Shown here: one piece after another, positions 26,915 to 34,408 of the stretch
How positions within the stretch are numbered: position 1 is the stretch's first letter
Layout of the letters: the number at the start of each line of letters is the position of its first letter
NCBI GenBank assembly: GCA_022843025.1
Contig: JALHOL010000002.1
Location: 62,001 to 126,000 of the forward strand
DNA from: Paracoccaceae bacterium
Lineage (GTDB): Bacteria > Pseudomonadota > Alphaproteobacteria > Rhodobacterales > Rhodobacteraceae
DNA: 64,000 nt
Direction: 5' to 3'
Position numbers and translations under genes: made by a program
Notes under the pieces: model-generated
What the model was told of the DNA's origin: nothing
Database searches by the model: none
The model's input: the letters and a program-made list of their open reading frames with translations, nothing else

Positions 26915-28059
26915 CACGCCTCCCCTGCCATTACGGCCATGGCCTCCATCGCAATCTGGCGCTCTTCCTCGGCCGGAACTGTCCAGATCGCGACCCTTGC
27001 GCCGTCGGGATGCAGCACTGCCGCGCCTTCAGCATTGGCGGCCTCATCGAACTCTACCCCCGCCCAGCGCAAACCGGTAAGGATTTCGCCCCGCACCATC
27101 CGATCATTCTCGCCAATCCCCCCGGTAAAGGCCACCGCGTCCAGCCCCCCCATCGCAGCAATCAGACTGCCCGCATGGCGCACCGCCCAATAGCAGAAAT
27201 GCGCCACGGCGAACCGCGCCTCCACCGTCCCGGCCCGATGCAGGCTGCGCATGTCCGACGCCCCGCCCAAGCCCAGCAAACCGCTCTCCCGGTTCAGGAT
27301 GCGCCCTGCGCCTTCCACCCCATGCACCTCGGCCAACCGCAGCACGGCATTGCCGTCAATCGCCCCCGCCCGCGTCCCCATGGTCAGCCCGTCCAGCGGC
27401 GAATAGCCCATCGTACTGGCCAACGACCGCCCGTTCACGATCGCACAGGCCGAAGCGCCATTGCCTAAATGGAACGCAAGCAGCCGCTCTGGCAGCACTT
27501 TCGCCCCCATTCCTTGCACTTTTCGAACAATTGACGCGTAGCTGATCCCGTGAAACCCATACCGCCGCAAGCCCAGCGCCTCTGCCTCCGGCGGCAGCGC
27601 ATAACGTCGCGCCACGTCCGGATTGGTCGCATGAAAGGCCGTGTCGAAACTCGCATATTGCGGCAAGTCCGGCACCAGCGCCGCCAGCGCGCGGATCGCC
27701 GTCAGGTTTGCCGGATTGTGCAACGGCGCCAGCGGCACGCAGGCCTCCACCTCGGCCACCACCGCCTCCGTCACCCGGCACGGCGCCACCAGCCCCGCCC
27801 CGCCATGCACCACCCGATGCGCCGCCGCCGTCAGGCCGCTCACCGCGATCCCCGCCTCTTCCATTGCCTCAAGGATCAAGGCCAGCGCCGCCGCATGGTC
27901 CGCCACGGGCCGCACGCCCACCAAAGGCCCCGCCTCCACCCGCGCGCCATAACTGCCGATCTCGGTCACCCGTCCCGCCAGCACCTCGCGCAAGCCATCA
28001 TCGAACACCGCCACTTTCAGGCTCGATGACCCGGCATTCACCACCAGCACGCTCACCAC
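26914..28059 (-). CDS. ackA: acetate kinase AckA
   Basis: 381 aa. Acetate kinase family motifs: VVNAGSSSLKVAVFD at residues about 6-20, AHRVVHGG near 84, FDTAFHAT near 138, YGFHGISY near 165, HLGNGASACA near 196 and AFTGGIGEND near 310. It interconverts acetyl phosphate and ADP with acetate and ATP. Two tandem GTG codons (28057-28059 and 28054-28056) can start it; the second gives a GTGA overlap with the permease stop. Its place between the permease and soeA makes it the sink for Xsc-derived acetyl phosphate, where relatives more often carry pta. Confidence 0.93.
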   Translation of the reverse strand: MVSVLVVNAGSSSLKVAVFDDGLREVLAGRVTEIGSYGARVEAGPLVGVRPVADHAAALALILEAMEEAGIAVSGLTAAAHRVVHGGAGLVAPCRVTEAVVAEVEACVPLAPLHNPANLTAIRALAALVPDLPQYASFDTAFHATNPDVARRYALPPEAEALGLRRYGFHGISYASIVRKVQGMGAKVLPERLLAFHLGNGASACAIVNGRSLASTMGYSPLDGLTMGTRAGAIDGNAVLRLAEVHGVEGAGRILNRESGLLGLGGASDMRSLHRAGTVEARFAVAHFCYWAVRHAGSLIAAMGGLDAVAFTGGIGENDRMVRGEILTGLRWAGVEFDEAANAEGAAVLHPDGARVAIWTVPAEEERQIAMEAMAVMAGEA

Positions 28060-28796
28060 AGCACCGCCTTAATCAGCCCCATCCCCGCCAGCCCCGCCAA
28101 CAGCAGAATGGCAAAACGCCGGAACTCCTGCGGATCCGGGTTCAGGAAATGCCGCCCGCCCAGCCAATTGCCCAAGAACGTCAAAGGCAGCGCAATCAGC
28201 GATGCCCACAGCGTGTCCCAACTCACCAACCCCGCATACCAGTACAAAGGCGCGGAATAGAGGTCGAGGATCGGGAAATACGCGATCAATGTCGCCCGGA
28301 ACACCGCCGCCCGCATCGGCTGCGCGGCGAAAAAGGCCGCAATCGGCAGCCCCCCCATCCCCGGCGCATTGGCCAGCCCGGAAATCAACCCCATCCCCAG
28401 GTTCGACATGCCCCGCGCCTCCGCCGCCAGCCGCCACCCCGCCAAAAGCACCAGACACATCACCAGCACATAAGCAGAGATCACCGCCCGCGCCGCATCC
28501 TCGGAAATCCCCGTCAGCGCCCACAGCCCCAGCGGCAAGCCCACCGCCGCCCCCGCCAACAAAAGCCAGACCCGCCGCCAATCCACATCCCGCGCGATCC
28601 CCCGCGCCGCCTGCAAGGACATGGCGGTTTCCAGAATGACCACCACCGCCACCATGTTCAGCGGGTTCATCACCAAAGATGACGCCGCAATCACCATCGC
28701 GGAATAGCCAAAGCCCGAATAGCCCCGGATGAAGGCGGCGATCACGATCGCCACCGCCATCCAGACTGTCCCCAGAAGGGACAGGTCAAAGGGCAT
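28053..28796 (-). CDS. TauE/SafE-family sulfite exporter of the taurine operon
   Basis: 247 aa, about eight TM helices, starting MPFDLSLLGTVWMAVAI at 28796 with a TGATG overlap with xsc. The N-terminal half has FIRGYSGFGYSAMVIAA near residue 25 and the C-terminal half GLANAPGMGGLPIAAFF. TauE-like permeases in taurine clusters are proposed to export the sulfite released by Xsc. With soeABC in the same operon, both efflux and oxidation of sulfite are available. Confidence 0.85.
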   Translation of the reverse strand: MPFDLSLLGTVWMAVAIVIAAFIRGYSGFGYSAMVIAASSLVMNPLNMVAVVVILETAMSLQAARGIARDVDWRRVWLLLAGAAVGLPLGLWALTGISEDAARAVISAYVLVMCLVLLAGWRLAAEARGMSNLGMGLISGLANAPGMGGLPIAAFFAAQPMRAAVFRATLIAYFPILDLYSAPLYWYAGLVSWDTLWASLIALPLTFLGNWLGGRHFLNPDPQEFRRFAILLLAGLAGMGLIKAVLW

Positions 28797-30571
28797 CAAA
28801 CCACCTGCGGGCGCATGTCCGCCTTGCTGATCCCCGCCACCGCAACGGGTTTCTTCATCGCATCACGGCGGAACGGCTCGCCCAGTTCCTGATTGATCAA
28901 CGCCTCGATCAGCGTGGTCTTGCCATGCTCCATCTGATCCGTCACCGCCTTGGCCAAAGCGTCGCGCAACTCCTCCATCGTCTTGGCCTGCACGCCCTGC
29001 AACCCGCAGGCCCGCGCGATCCCGGCATAAGACACCTGCGTATCCAACTCAGTCCCCACGAAATTGTCGTCATACCACAGGGTCGAATTGCGCTTCTCCG
29101 CACCCCATTGGTAATTGCGGAACACCACCATCGTCACCGCAGGCCATTCCGGCCGCCCGATGGCCGTCAACTCCGTCACCGCGATGCCGAACGCCCCGTC
29201 GCCTGCAAAGCCCACCACCGGCACATCCGGGCAGCCGATCTTGGCCCCCACGATGGACGGCAGACCATAGCCACAAGGCCCGAACAGGCCGGGTGCCAGA
29301 TACTTCCGCCCCGCCTCGAACGTCGGATAGGCATTCCCGATGGCGCAGTTGTTCCCGATATCGCTGGAAATGATCGCCTCTTTCGGCAGCGCGCTCTGGA
29401 TCGCACGCCACGCCATGCGCGGGCTCATCCAATCGGGCTTGTCCGCCCGCGCACGCTCATTCCAGCTGGTCCCCGGATCATCATCCTCATGATCCATAGA
29501 GGCCAATTGCTGCGCCCAACGGCTCTTGGTGGTGGAAATCAGGTTCTCCCGATCCTTCCGCCCCGCGTCCCCGGCGCTGGCCGACAGCCGCGCCAAAATC
29601 CCCTCGGCCACCTTCTTGGCATCGCCCACGATGCCCACCGCCACCCGCTTCGTCAGCCCGATCCGCGCCGGGTTGATATCCACCTGAATGATCTTGGCCG
29701 CCTTGGGCCAGTAATCCAGCCCATATCCCGGCAGGGTGGAAAACGGATTAAGCCGCGTCCCCAGCGCCAGCACCACATCGGCCTGCGCGATCAACTCCAT
29801 CCCGGCCTTGCTGCCATTATACCCCAACGGCCCCGCAAACAGCGGATGGCTGCCGGGGAAGGCGTCATTGTGCTGATAGCCCACGCAAACCGGGGCACTC
29901 AGCCGCTCCGCCAGCGCCATGCTCGCAGGAATGGCCCCGCCGATCACCACCCCCGCCCCGTTCAGGATCACCGGAAACTTCGCAGATGACAGCAGCGCCG
30001 CCGCCTCCGCCATCGCGGCCTCGCCACCCGAGGGCCGCTCGAACTCCACCACCGCGGGCAGGTCAATGTCGATCACCTGCGTAAAGTAATCCCGCGGCAT
30101 GTTGATCTGCGCCGGGGCCGAATGCCGCCGTGCGTTCAGGATGACCCGGTTCAGCACCTCGGCCACGCGGTTGGGATCGCGCACCTCCTCCTGATAGCAG
30201 ACCATGTCCTTGAACAAGGCCATCTGCTCCACCTCTTGGAACCCGCCCTGCCCGATCGTCCGGTTCGCCGCCTGCGGCGTCACCAGCAACAGCGGCGTGT
30301 GGTTCCAATAGGCGGTCTTCACCGCCGTAACGAAATTGGTGATGCCCGGCCCATTCTGCGCGATCATCATGCTCATCCGGCCCGAGGCACGGGTGAACCC
30401 GTCCGCCATCATCCCGCCCGATCCCTCATGCGCACAGTCCCAGAAGGTGATCCCCGCTTTGGGAAACAGGTCTGATATCGGCATGAAGGCCGATCCGATG
30501 ATGCCAAAGGCATTGTCGATGCCATGCATCTGCAACACCTTCACAAACGCTTCTTCCGTGGTCATCCGCAT
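28796..30571 (-). CDS. xsc: sulfoacetaldehyde acetyltransferase Xsc
   Basis: 591 aa ThDP enzyme, start MRMTTEEAFVKVLQMHGID at 30571 behind GGGAG, matching known Xsc N-termini; 33 upstream in-frame codons are rejected. It has DCAHEGSGGMMADG near residue 47, GFQEVEQMALFKDMV near 115 and the ThDP motif GDGAFGIAVTELTAIGR near 460. It converts sulfoacetaldehyde and phosphate to acetyl phosphate and sulfite. It leads xsc-tauE-ackA-soeA-soeB-soeC and has a TauR-type direct repeat 76 nt upstream of its start. Confidence 0.95.
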   Translation of the reverse strand: MRMTTEEAFVKVLQMHGIDNAFGIIGSAFMPISDLFPKAGITFWDCAHEGSGGMMADGFTRASGRMSMMIAQNGPGITNFVTAVKTAYWNHTPLLLVTPQAANRTIGQGGFQEVEQMALFKDMVCYQEEVRDPNRVAEVLNRVILNARRHSAPAQINMPRDYFTQVIDIDLPAVVEFERPSGGEAAMAEAAALLSSAKFPVILNGAGVVIGGAIPASMALAERLSAPVCVGYQHNDAFPGSHPLFAGPLGYNGSKAGMELIAQADVVLALGTRLNPFSTLPGYGLDYWPKAAKIIQVDINPARIGLTKRVAVGIVGDAKKVAEGILARLSASAGDAGRKDRENLISTTKSRWAQQLASMDHEDDDPGTSWNERARADKPDWMSPRMAWRAIQSALPKEAIISSDIGNNCAIGNAYPTFEAGRKYLAPGLFGPCGYGLPSIVGAKIGCPDVPVVGFAGDGAFGIAVTELTAIGRPEWPAVTMVVFRNYQWGAEKRNSTLWYDDNFVGTELDTQVSYAGIARACGLQGVQAKTMEELRDALAKAVTDQMEHGKTTLIEALINQELGEPFRRDAMKKPVAVAGISKADMRPQVV

Positions 30572-30647
30572 CGGTCGTCTCCCGCTAAATCCATCGCACC
30601 CTGGCCGGGCGCTTTGCCCCTTGATACCCCCGCACCCGCCCCCCGGC

Positions 30648-30680
30648 TTAGGGCCAGAAAACCGGGCCACTTAGGTCCAG
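30648..30680 (-). promoter_or_regulatory. TauR-type direct repeat before xsc
   Basis: On the minus strand CTGGACCTAA (30680-30671) and CTGGCCCTAA (30657-30648) are direct repeats with 13 nt between them (23-bp period). CTGGACYTAA-type repeats are the reported binding sites of TauR, a MocR-type activator, in Rhodobacter capsulatus (recalled). The same 23-bp period occurs before tpa. Confidence 0.8.
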
Positions 30681-30710
30681 TTGGCGACGCCGCCTCACCC
30701 GCCTCTCCAT

Positions 30711-30819
30711 GGTTAACGCCCCCTTCCGGCACCGCGCGTATGCACAGCCGTCTGCACAGGACGCTGCACCGGCAGCGGCACCGACAATTTGCCCAAAGGC
30801 CGAAAATAAACCCAGCGTC
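30711..30819 (-). repeat. 109-nt dispersed element, copy A
   Basis: It aligns without gaps to 53116-53224. On the minus strand it has GACGCTG at its start, then GCCGCTGCCG, then three boxes GTGCAG, GTGCAG, GTGCAT at 12-nt intervals followed by ACGCGCG, and CGTTAA near the end. It lies between the end of tauR and the xsc promoter. A short open frame ending at the CGTTAA stop is also shared (QTAVHTR). Confidence 0.75.
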
Positions 30820-30853
30820 CGCAACCACTTGCAGGCGAAACGGGCGCGCCCAA

Positions 30854-32314
30854 TCACGCCTCCCGCATCGCCCGCGCCACCAGCGCGATCCCCTCCGGAA
30901 TCTTCGCCACCGGGATCGACGAATAGGCCAGCCGATAGAAATTCCGCCGCTCTGTCCCCGGCTCAAAGAACACCCGCCCGGGTTCGATCAGCACGCCCTC
31001 GCCCCGCAGTCGTAGCGCCAGCGCCTCGGTATCCACCTCACCCCTCGCCTCCATCCAGAAGGACGATCCGCCAAACCCGCCCTGCCCCGCAACCATCAGA
31101 TCATGTTGGGAAATCGCCTCCTCCATCGCCTGCCGCCGCTTGCGGAACGCCGCCTTCATCCGGTTCACCAGCGCATCATAATGCCCCAGGCTCAGGAAAT
31201 AGGCCGCCGTCCGCTGAACATGTCCGGGTGGATGACGCAACACCTGCGCCCGCAGCGCCCGCGCCTCACGAATGAACGGCGCAGGCCCCACCAGCCAACC
31301 CAGGCGCAACCCCGGAAACAGCGATTTGGAAAACGATCCCGCATGCACCACCCGCCCCCCGGAATCGAGGCTCTTGAGCGATGGCGAAACGGGTTTCAGA
31401 AAACTCATCTCGAACTCGTAATCATCTTCAATCACAAGGAAATCCCGCTCCTCCGCCGCCTTCAAAAGCGCCTGCCGCCGCGCCATCGGCATGGTGGCAT
31501 TGGTCGGGCTCTGATGGCTCGCCGTGGTGAACACCACGTCCACATCCGCAGGCAGCGCTTCCACCGGCAACCCGCCCTCATCCACCGCCACCGGCGTCAC
31601 CCGCGCCCCCGCCTGTGCGACCATGGCGCGAAAACCGGGATAGCCGGGGTTCTCCACCACCGCATGCCCACCTGGCCTGAGCAGCACCTGCGCCGCCAGC
31701 CACAACGCATTCTGCGCCCCCATCGTGACCAGCACCTCATCAGGTCGTGCGTCAATCCCCCGGCGGGGCAAGATGTTGCGCAGCAGGTATTCGATCAGCA
31801 TCGGATCATCCCGCTCATAGCGATCCGCCGTCAGCGTCTCGAACTCCCGCCGCCCCAGCGCCTGCAACGCGCAAAGCCGCCAGTTCTGATGGTCAAACAG
31901 CGTAGGGTCCGCCTGCCCATAGATGAACGGATAGGGATAGGCCCGCCAATCCTCGGGCCGCGCCACCCGCTCCATCCCGGAAAACCGCCGCCCCGCACGC
32001 GTCTCCCAATCCACCGTGCCGATGGCCCGTGGCACCGGGCGAAAGGCAGGCTGCACCGGCACGCCCTCGCTCACGAAATACCCCGACCGCCCCCGCGCGG
32101 TCAGGTAATCCGATGAAACCAATTCCGTATAGGCCAGCGTCACGGTGATCCGGCTCACCCCCAGATGATCCGCCAACCCCCGTGACGACGGCATCCGGTC
32201 CCCCGCCCGGAACCGCCCGGCCAGAATGCCCTCTGCCACCATCTGCCGGATGCGCTGCTGCAACGTCCCGCTGCCGCCTTCGGGCAGGAAGAAGCTTTCG
32301 ACCGGTATCGCCAT
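30854..32314 (-). CDS. tauR: MocR/GntR-type regulator TauR
   Basis: 486 aa. An N-terminal GntR-type winged helix at about 17-80 (LQQRIRQMVAEGILAGRF, SSRGLADHLGVSRITVTLAY) is fused to a fold-type I aminotransferase domain. The PLP-binding lysine is in GSFSKSLFPGLRLGW near residue 328. MocR regulators of this kind sense taurine through the PLP domain and activate tpa and xsc. Repeats resembling its site overlap its own start codon, suggesting autoregulation. xsc is 282 bp downstream on the same strand. Confidence 0.92.
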   Translation of the reverse strand: MAIPVESFFLPEGGSGTLQQRIRQMVAEGILAGRFRAGDRMPSSRGLADHLGVSRITVTLAYTELVSSDYLTARGRSGYFVSEGVPVQPAFRPVPRAIGTVDWETRAGRRFSGMERVARPEDWRAYPYPFIYGQADPTLFDHQNWRLCALQALGRREFETLTADRYERDDPMLIEYLLRNILPRRGIDARPDEVLVTMGAQNALWLAAQVLLRPGGHAVVENPGYPGFRAMVAQAGARVTPVAVDEGGLPVEALPADVDVVFTTASHQSPTNATMPMARRQALLKAAEERDFLVIEDDYEFEMSFLKPVSPSLKSLDSGGRVVHAGSFSKSLFPGLRLGWLVGPAPFIREARALRAQVLRHPPGHVQRTAAYFLSLGHYDALVNRMKAAFRKRRQAMEEAISQHDLMVAGQGGFGGSSFWMEARGEVDTEALALRLRGEGVLIEPGRVFFEPGTERRNFYRLAYSSIPVAKIPEGIALVARAMREA

Positions 32315-32345
32315 CTGGCCTTATCTCCAACTGATCTGGATATAA
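32315..32345. promoter_or_regulatory. TauR-like boxes overlapping the tauR start
   Basis: On the plus strand CTGGCCTTAT (32315-32324) and CTGGATATAA (32336-32345) form a direct repeat with 11 nt between. The first box touches the tauR start codon. The orientation is opposite to tauR and the spacing is 2 bp shorter than at xsc and tpa, which would fit repression of tauR by its product. Confidence 0.5.
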
Positions 32346-32465
32346 GGCGCGCGCCATCCTCCGGCGTCAAGCCCGCCCCACCCGTCGCAGGGGGGCTGTC
32401 TGCCCCCCACGGGCCGCTGCGCGCCCCGCCCCCGAGGATATTTTCCCCAGAGAAGAATGGGATAG

Positions 32466-32489
32466 GCTTCATCTTGGCATCAAATACCC
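32466..32489. repeat. intergenic repeat fragment GCTTCATCTTGGC type, copy 1
   Basis: GCTTCATCTTGGC, then ATCAAATACCC. A closely similar 23-mer lies at 40749-40771. From memory, CAAGATGAAGC-type sequences recur in intergenic regions of Rhodobacteraceae. Next to it is GGGGGTTT/AACCCCC dyad symmetry at 32493-32513. Confidence 0.5.
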
Positions 32490-32546
32490 TGGGGGTTTGG
32501 GGGGAACCCCCATCAACCGAGCCGAGCGCGGCACGCGCGCAGGCGA

Positions 32547-32585
32547 GACAAAAGACAGGCGCGGCCCCCTCTTCGGGGGCCGCGC
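32547..32585 (-). terminator. intrinsic terminator downstream of tpa
   Basis: GCGCGGCCCCC and GGGGGCCGCGC form a perfect 11-bp stem with a 5-nt loop at 32559-32585. On the minus strand it is followed by TGTCTTTTGTC. It lies 25 nt after the tpa stop. Confidence 0.8.
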
Positions 32586-32610
32586 GCAATCAGATCACCG
32601 TCTGGAGGGT

Positions 32611-33993
32611 TCAGCCAAAGACGCGGGTCAGCGCGCCGTCGATGGCATGGGTGATGTGGTCGATATCATCCTTCGTCGCGATCAGCGCCGGGCTCAGACA
32701 CAGCGTGTTGTTCAGCCCCGGCAGCGACCGGTTGGTCGCCCCAATGATCACGCCCTGCGCCATGCAATCGGCCACCACCGCCTGCACCTTCTTTTCATCC
32801 GCCGCTTCCTTGGTGGCCCGGTCCGCCACCAGTTCCGCACCAAGGAACAGCCCCTTGCCGCGCACATCGCCGATGATCTTGTGCTTCTCCATCAACCCTT
32901 GCAGGTTCGACAGGCAATAGTCGCCCATCTTGGCGGTGTTCTCCAGCAACCCTTCCGCCTCGATGATCCGCATATTCTCCAGCGCCGCCGCCGGCCCCGC
33001 CGTGCAGCCGCCAAAGGTGGAAATGTCGCGGAAATAGCTCATCGTATCGGTCGGGTCGTCCTTGAACATCTCGAACACCCGCTCAGTCGTCACGGTGCAG
33101 GAGATGGCGGCATAGCCCGAGGCCACGCCCTTGGCCATGGTCACGAAATCGGGCTGGATGCCGTAATGCTGATAGCCAAACCAGGTGCCGGTCCGGCCCA
33201 CGCCGCAGACCACCTCGTCAATCGCCAGCAGGATATCGTATTTCTTGCAGATCGCCTGCACCTTCTCCCAATACCCCTGCGGCGGCACGATCACGCCGCC
33301 ACCCGCAGTGACGGGTTCCAGGATCAGGCAGCCCACGGTATCCGGCCCTTCGCGCAGGATCACCTCTTCGATGGCCTCCGCCGCGCGCTCGCCGTAATTC
33401 TCCACATCCCACTGCTTGCGGTATTCAAGGCAATGCGGCACCCGCACGAACCCATCCGGATAGGGGCCGTATTGCATCGCGCGCTGGTCCTGCCCGCTGG
33501 TCGCAAGGGCGGCAATCGTGGTGCCGTGATAATCGCGGTCACGATAAAGGATCTTCCACTTCTTCCCGCCGTGATGCTTGTGCGCGATCTGGCGCACCAT
33601 CTTGTAGACCTTCTCGTTCGCTTCCGAACCCGAGTTGGAATAGTAGACCCGCGTCATCCCCGGCATCTTTTCGATCAACCGCTGGGCAAAGATCGCGCCC
33701 GGCACCGACCCGGCGGCGCCTGCAAAATAGTTCATCTTGATCAGCTGGTCGCGCACCGCATTGGCGATGCTTTCGCGCCCATAGCCGACGTTGACCGTCC
33801 AGACCCCGCCCGAGACGGCATCAAGATGCTCTTTCCCCTTGGCGTCCCAGACCTTCATCCCCTTACCTTCGACGATCACGCGCGGATCGACGCCGGTGTC
33901 ATATTGCTTGTGCTGGCTCAGGTGATGCCAGACATGGGCGCGGTCGGCCTCGACCACTTCGCTGATGTCGTTGAAACGATCCAACCCTTCCAT
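32611..33993 (-). CDS. tpa: taurine-pyruvate aminotransferase Tpa
   Basis: 460 aa class III aminotransferase. Motifs: YYSNSGSEANEKVYKM near residue 117, DYHGTTIAALATSG near 154, the cofactor aspartate in LLAIDEVVCGVGRTG near 252 and the PLP lysine in TMAKGVASGY near 288. It converts taurine and pyruvate to sulfoacetaldehyde and alanine, feeding Xsc. AAGGAC precedes the ATG. A TauR-type direct repeat lies 82 nt upstream and an intrinsic terminator follows. Confidence 0.94.
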   Translation of the reverse strand: MEGLDRFNDISEVVEADRAHVWHHLSQHKQYDTGVDPRVIVEGKGMKVWDAKGKEHLDAVSGGVWTVNVGYGRESIANAVRDQLIKMNYFAGAAGSVPGAIFAQRLIEKMPGMTRVYYSNSGSEANEKVYKMVRQIAHKHHGGKKWKILYRDRDYHGTTIAALATSGQDQRAMQYGPYPDGFVRVPHCLEYRKQWDVENYGERAAEAIEEVILREGPDTVGCLILEPVTAGGGVIVPPQGYWEKVQAICKKYDILLAIDEVVCGVGRTGTWFGYQHYGIQPDFVTMAKGVASGYAAISCTVTTERVFEMFKDDPTDTMSYFRDISTFGGCTAGPAAALENMRIIEAEGLLENTAKMGDYCLSNLQGLMEKHKIIGDVRGKGLFLGAELVADRATKEAADEKKVQAVVADCMAQGVIIGATNRSLPGLNNTLCLSPALIATKDDIDHITHAIDGALTRVFG

Positions 33994-34075
33994 GGGCGCG
34001 TCCTTTCCAGAAATGCCGGTTGCCCCGCAAATCGCAGGGCTGATGATGCATCATCATCCACCCCCGCCCGCGTCG

Positions 34076-34108
34076 ATAGGGCCAGAGCCATGATGCCGAT
34101 AAGGCCAG
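34076..34108 (-). promoter_or_regulatory. TauR-type direct repeat before tpa
   Basis: On the minus strand CTGGCCTTAT (34108-34099) and CTGGCCCTAT (34085-34076) are direct repeats with exactly 13 nt between, the same 23-bp period as at xsc. They are centred about 100 nt upstream of the tpa start, a usual position for an activator. Confidence 0.75.
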
Positions 34109-34139
34109 ACAAACCGTCGCAACCGGCCGCAGGCACAGG

Positions 34140-34408
34140 TTACCGCCACCCAGAGCGGTTGAACGCAGGGAACAGTTGCAATTCAGGGCAGAGCCCCTAT
34201 GAACAAACGGGCCTGCCCCCGTTGCGGGGTTCGGTAAAACCCTGGTGACCGGGCCCCTCTGACGAGAGTTTTGCGACGCTCTCGTGATGTCGGCACCGCG
34301 GAAAGCAATAGTCGCACGGACCTGACCGACCGACCGACCTCCACGACGCCTCATGCGCCGCGCGTCCGCCTGTCTGCCATCGGCCCGCCTCAGGCAAGGC
34401 ATCGCCCC
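34140..34408 (+). promoter_or_regulatory. structured leader region of the DUF475 gene
   Basis: This 5' region can form several local stems: ACGGG/CCCGT near 34207-34222, CCCC/GGGG near 34217-34229, and a longer ACGAGAG/CTCTCGT hairpin with a 10-nt loop at 34263-34286. It contains a 12-codon ORF. Leaders before terC-like genes are known RNA regulators (the yybP-ykoY Mn2+ riboswitch; a terC RNA motif in alphaproteobacteria, recalled). The yybP-ykoY core is not visible; the terC motif could not be checked. Confidence 0.4.
34199..34237 (+). CDS. candidate 12-aa leader peptide with CPRC motif
   Basis: ATG at 34199 opens MNKRACPRCGVR and stops with TAA at 34235. The CxxC pair resembles a zinc-knuckle half-site. 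The start is preceded by a modest purine-rich AGGGCAGAG. It lies 171 nt before the DUF475 start, inside the structured leader. It could be a metal- or redox-sensing upstream ORF or chance. Confidence 0.25.
   Translation: MNKRACPRCGVR

Noticed and set aside
34140-34408. yybP-ykoY manganese riboswitch
   Set aside because: The conserved GGGGAGUAG-type core and matching second helix are not visible; only a general structured leader is claimed.
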